From Amycolatopsis lurida (GTDB taxonomy: Bacteria > Actinomycetota > Actinomycetes > Mycobacteriales > Pseudonocardiaceae): DNA of 64,000 nt. Where the stretch lies: contig NZ_FNTA01000004.1 of assembly GCF_900105055.1 (NCBI RefSeq), positions 4,185,501-4,249,500 of the forward strand, read 5' to 3'. The first letter of the stretch is position 1, and each line of letters begins with the position of its first letter. The notes under the pieces were generated by a model that did not search any database, was not told where the DNA came from, and saw only the letters and a program-made list of their open reading frames with translations. The translations under genes were made by a program, and so were the position numbers. This document shows positions 63,167-64,000 of this stretch, one piece after another.

Positions 63167-64000
63167 ATGGTCCAGGTCACGGAGCGCGTCAGATCACCGA
63201 GGACCAGTGTTTCCGTGCGAACGCTGGTCCTGACGGGCTCGCTCGTAGCGCTCGCCGCGGTCATCCTGCTGTCGATCGGCTTCGGCTCGAACCGCCTTTC
63301 CCTCGGCGAAGTCCTGCACGCGCTCTTCGCCTACGACGGCGGCTACACCGACGTCGTCGTCCGCGACGATCGCCTGCCTCGCACAGTGCTCGGCGTCCTG
63401 GTCGGGATGGCGCTCGCGCTGGCGGGCTCGCTCATGCAGGCGATCACCCGCAACCCGGTCGCGGAACCCGGCCTGCTCGGCATCAACCACGGCGCCGCCG
63501 TCGCGATCGTGCTCGGCTCCGCGGTGTTCTCGGTGACTTCGCCCGGCGAGTACGTCTGGTTCGCCTTCGCCGGGGCACTCGCGGGAACCGCGCTGGTCTC
63601 GGTGATCGGCGGGACGCGCGGCGCCACGAGCCCGCTGCGGCTGGTGCTGGCCGGCGTCGCCGTCCAGGCGGTGTTCGTCGGGATCAACCAGGGCATGCAG
63701 ATGGTCGACACACACAATCTGCAGGCGATGCGGTTCTGGCTGGTCGGCTCGCTGGTCAACCGGAACGCCGACCAGCTGACCGTGCTGCTGCCGTTCTTCG
63801 TGGCGGGGGTGGTCATCGCGATCGTGCTGGCCCGGGCGCTGAACGCGCTGGCGCTGGGTGAGGACACCGCCCGCGGACTCGGCGCGAATCCGGCGCTCGT
63901 CCGCGCCGCCGGGATGGTCGCCGTCGGGTTGCTTTCGGCGTCGGCGACCGCGGCCTGCGGGCCGATCGCCTTCGTCGGCCTGATGATCCCGCACGTCGTC
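63167..64000 (+). CDS. Iron-siderophore ABC permease, FecCD family (partial at window end)
   Basis: 278 residues are present, open at the 3' end. It begins MVQVTERVRSPRTSVSVRTL, then a first transmembrane helix (LVLTGSLVALAAVILLSIG). FecCD motifs follow: RLPRTVLGVLVGMALALAGSLMQ, NPVAEPGLLGINHGAA, and the C-terminal stretch ACGPIAFVGLMIPHVV that contacts the ATPase. ATG 63167 is chosen; an in-frame GTG nine bases earlier is possible. The rest of the permease and the ATPase should follow outside the window. Confidence 0.9.
   Translation, partial: MVQVTERVRSPRTSVSVRTLVLTGSLVALAAVILLSIGFGSNRLSLGEVLHALFAYDGGYTDVVVRDDRLPRTVLGVLVGMALALAGSLMQAITRNPVAEPGLLGINHGAAVAIVLGSAVFSVTSPGEYVWFAFAGALAGTALVSVIGGTRGATSPLRLVLAGVAVQAVFVGINQGMQMVDTHNLQAMRFWLVGSLVNRNADQLTVLLPFFVAGVVIAIVLARALNALALGEDTARGLGANPALVRAAGMVAVGLLSASATAACGPIAFVGLMIPHVV

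Noticed and set aside
1..64000. tRNA, rRNA, CRISPR, IS elements, integrases, phage genes
   Set aside because: I looked for CCA-ended cloverleaf patterns, regularly spaced repeat-spacer arrays, transposase motifs and phage gene sets, and saw none; the CACGCG arrays have no unique spacers.

Overview
This is ordinary chromosomal DNA from a high-GC, mycolata-related actinobacterium, most likely a member of the Pseudonocardiaceae such as Amycolatopsis. The reasons are the strong G/C third-position bias, frequent GTG starts with GTGA/ATGA stop-start overlaps, an AftB/ZomB-type arabinofuranosyltransferase (arabinogalactan wall), paired IniA/IniC-like dynamins, a DUF6802 protein, a thiolase/FabG4/HtdX block like that of Mycobacterium tuberculosis Rv0241c-Rv0243, and an IdeR/DmdR-type iron box. 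The genus is inferred from gene content and style, not from a marker gene. I see no rRNA, tRNA, CRISPR array, insertion sequence, prophage or integrase.

Layout. 0-5 kb: a methyltransferase, the wall glycosyltransferase, an SDR and an MtaD-type amidohydrolase. 5-10.5 kb: a NarL-type two-component system divergent from an ABC ATPase/FtsX-permease pair. 10.7-15.7 kb: trmB with an unknown gene, then two tandem paralogous ABC-2 exporter pairs. 15.9-20 kb: a TetR-SDR pair, a VOC protein and a second two-component system. 20-26.3 kb: two dynamin-like GTPases, with a YqeB/TetR pair, a GrpE-like protein, a small membrane protein and a DUF6802 protein; this is the most unusual locus. 26.7-32.3 kb: GTP-type PEP carboxykinase behind a structured leader, an LLM oxidoreductase coupled to an ABC ATPase and a DUF6297 membrane protein, then an EndoU-remnant/MafI-like gene convergent with an XRE regulator. 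32.4-39.5 kb: a secreted tripeptidyl aminopeptidase, a DUF3311/solute symporter pair, a ceramidase-like membrane protein, an ECF42-type sigma factor with its DGPF partner, and a MarR-GNAT fusion.

39.7-46.3 kb: a 49-residue basic protein, an Orc1/Cdc6-like AAA ATPase, a TipA-like MerR regulator with a textbook 19-bp-spacer promoter, a secreted GDPD, a DoxX protein, a second DGPF protein and a DrrAB-type exporter. 46.3-52 kb: a lipid block of thiolase (FadA2-like) divergent from FabG4-like and HtdX-like genes, then a TetR regulator divergent from two SCP2-like proteins. The two intergenic regions carry related operators, suggesting one regulon. 52-59.3 kb: FxsA, a TetR-ABC-nucleotide kinase operon with a near-perfect operator, and a branched-chain 2-oxoacid dehydrogenase operon (bkdABC). 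59.6-64 kb: an M20 dipeptidase, a haloacetate-dehalogenase-like hydrolase, and the divergent binding protein and permease of an iron-siderophore importer; the permease runs off the window.

The intergenic DNA is also notable. Long near-perfect palindromes recur in at least four sequence families, mostly at gene 3' ends. A separate set of 20-21-bp CACGCG-containing repeats appears in four gaps. Two gaps carry TTGTCCACA-like (DnaA-box-like) words.
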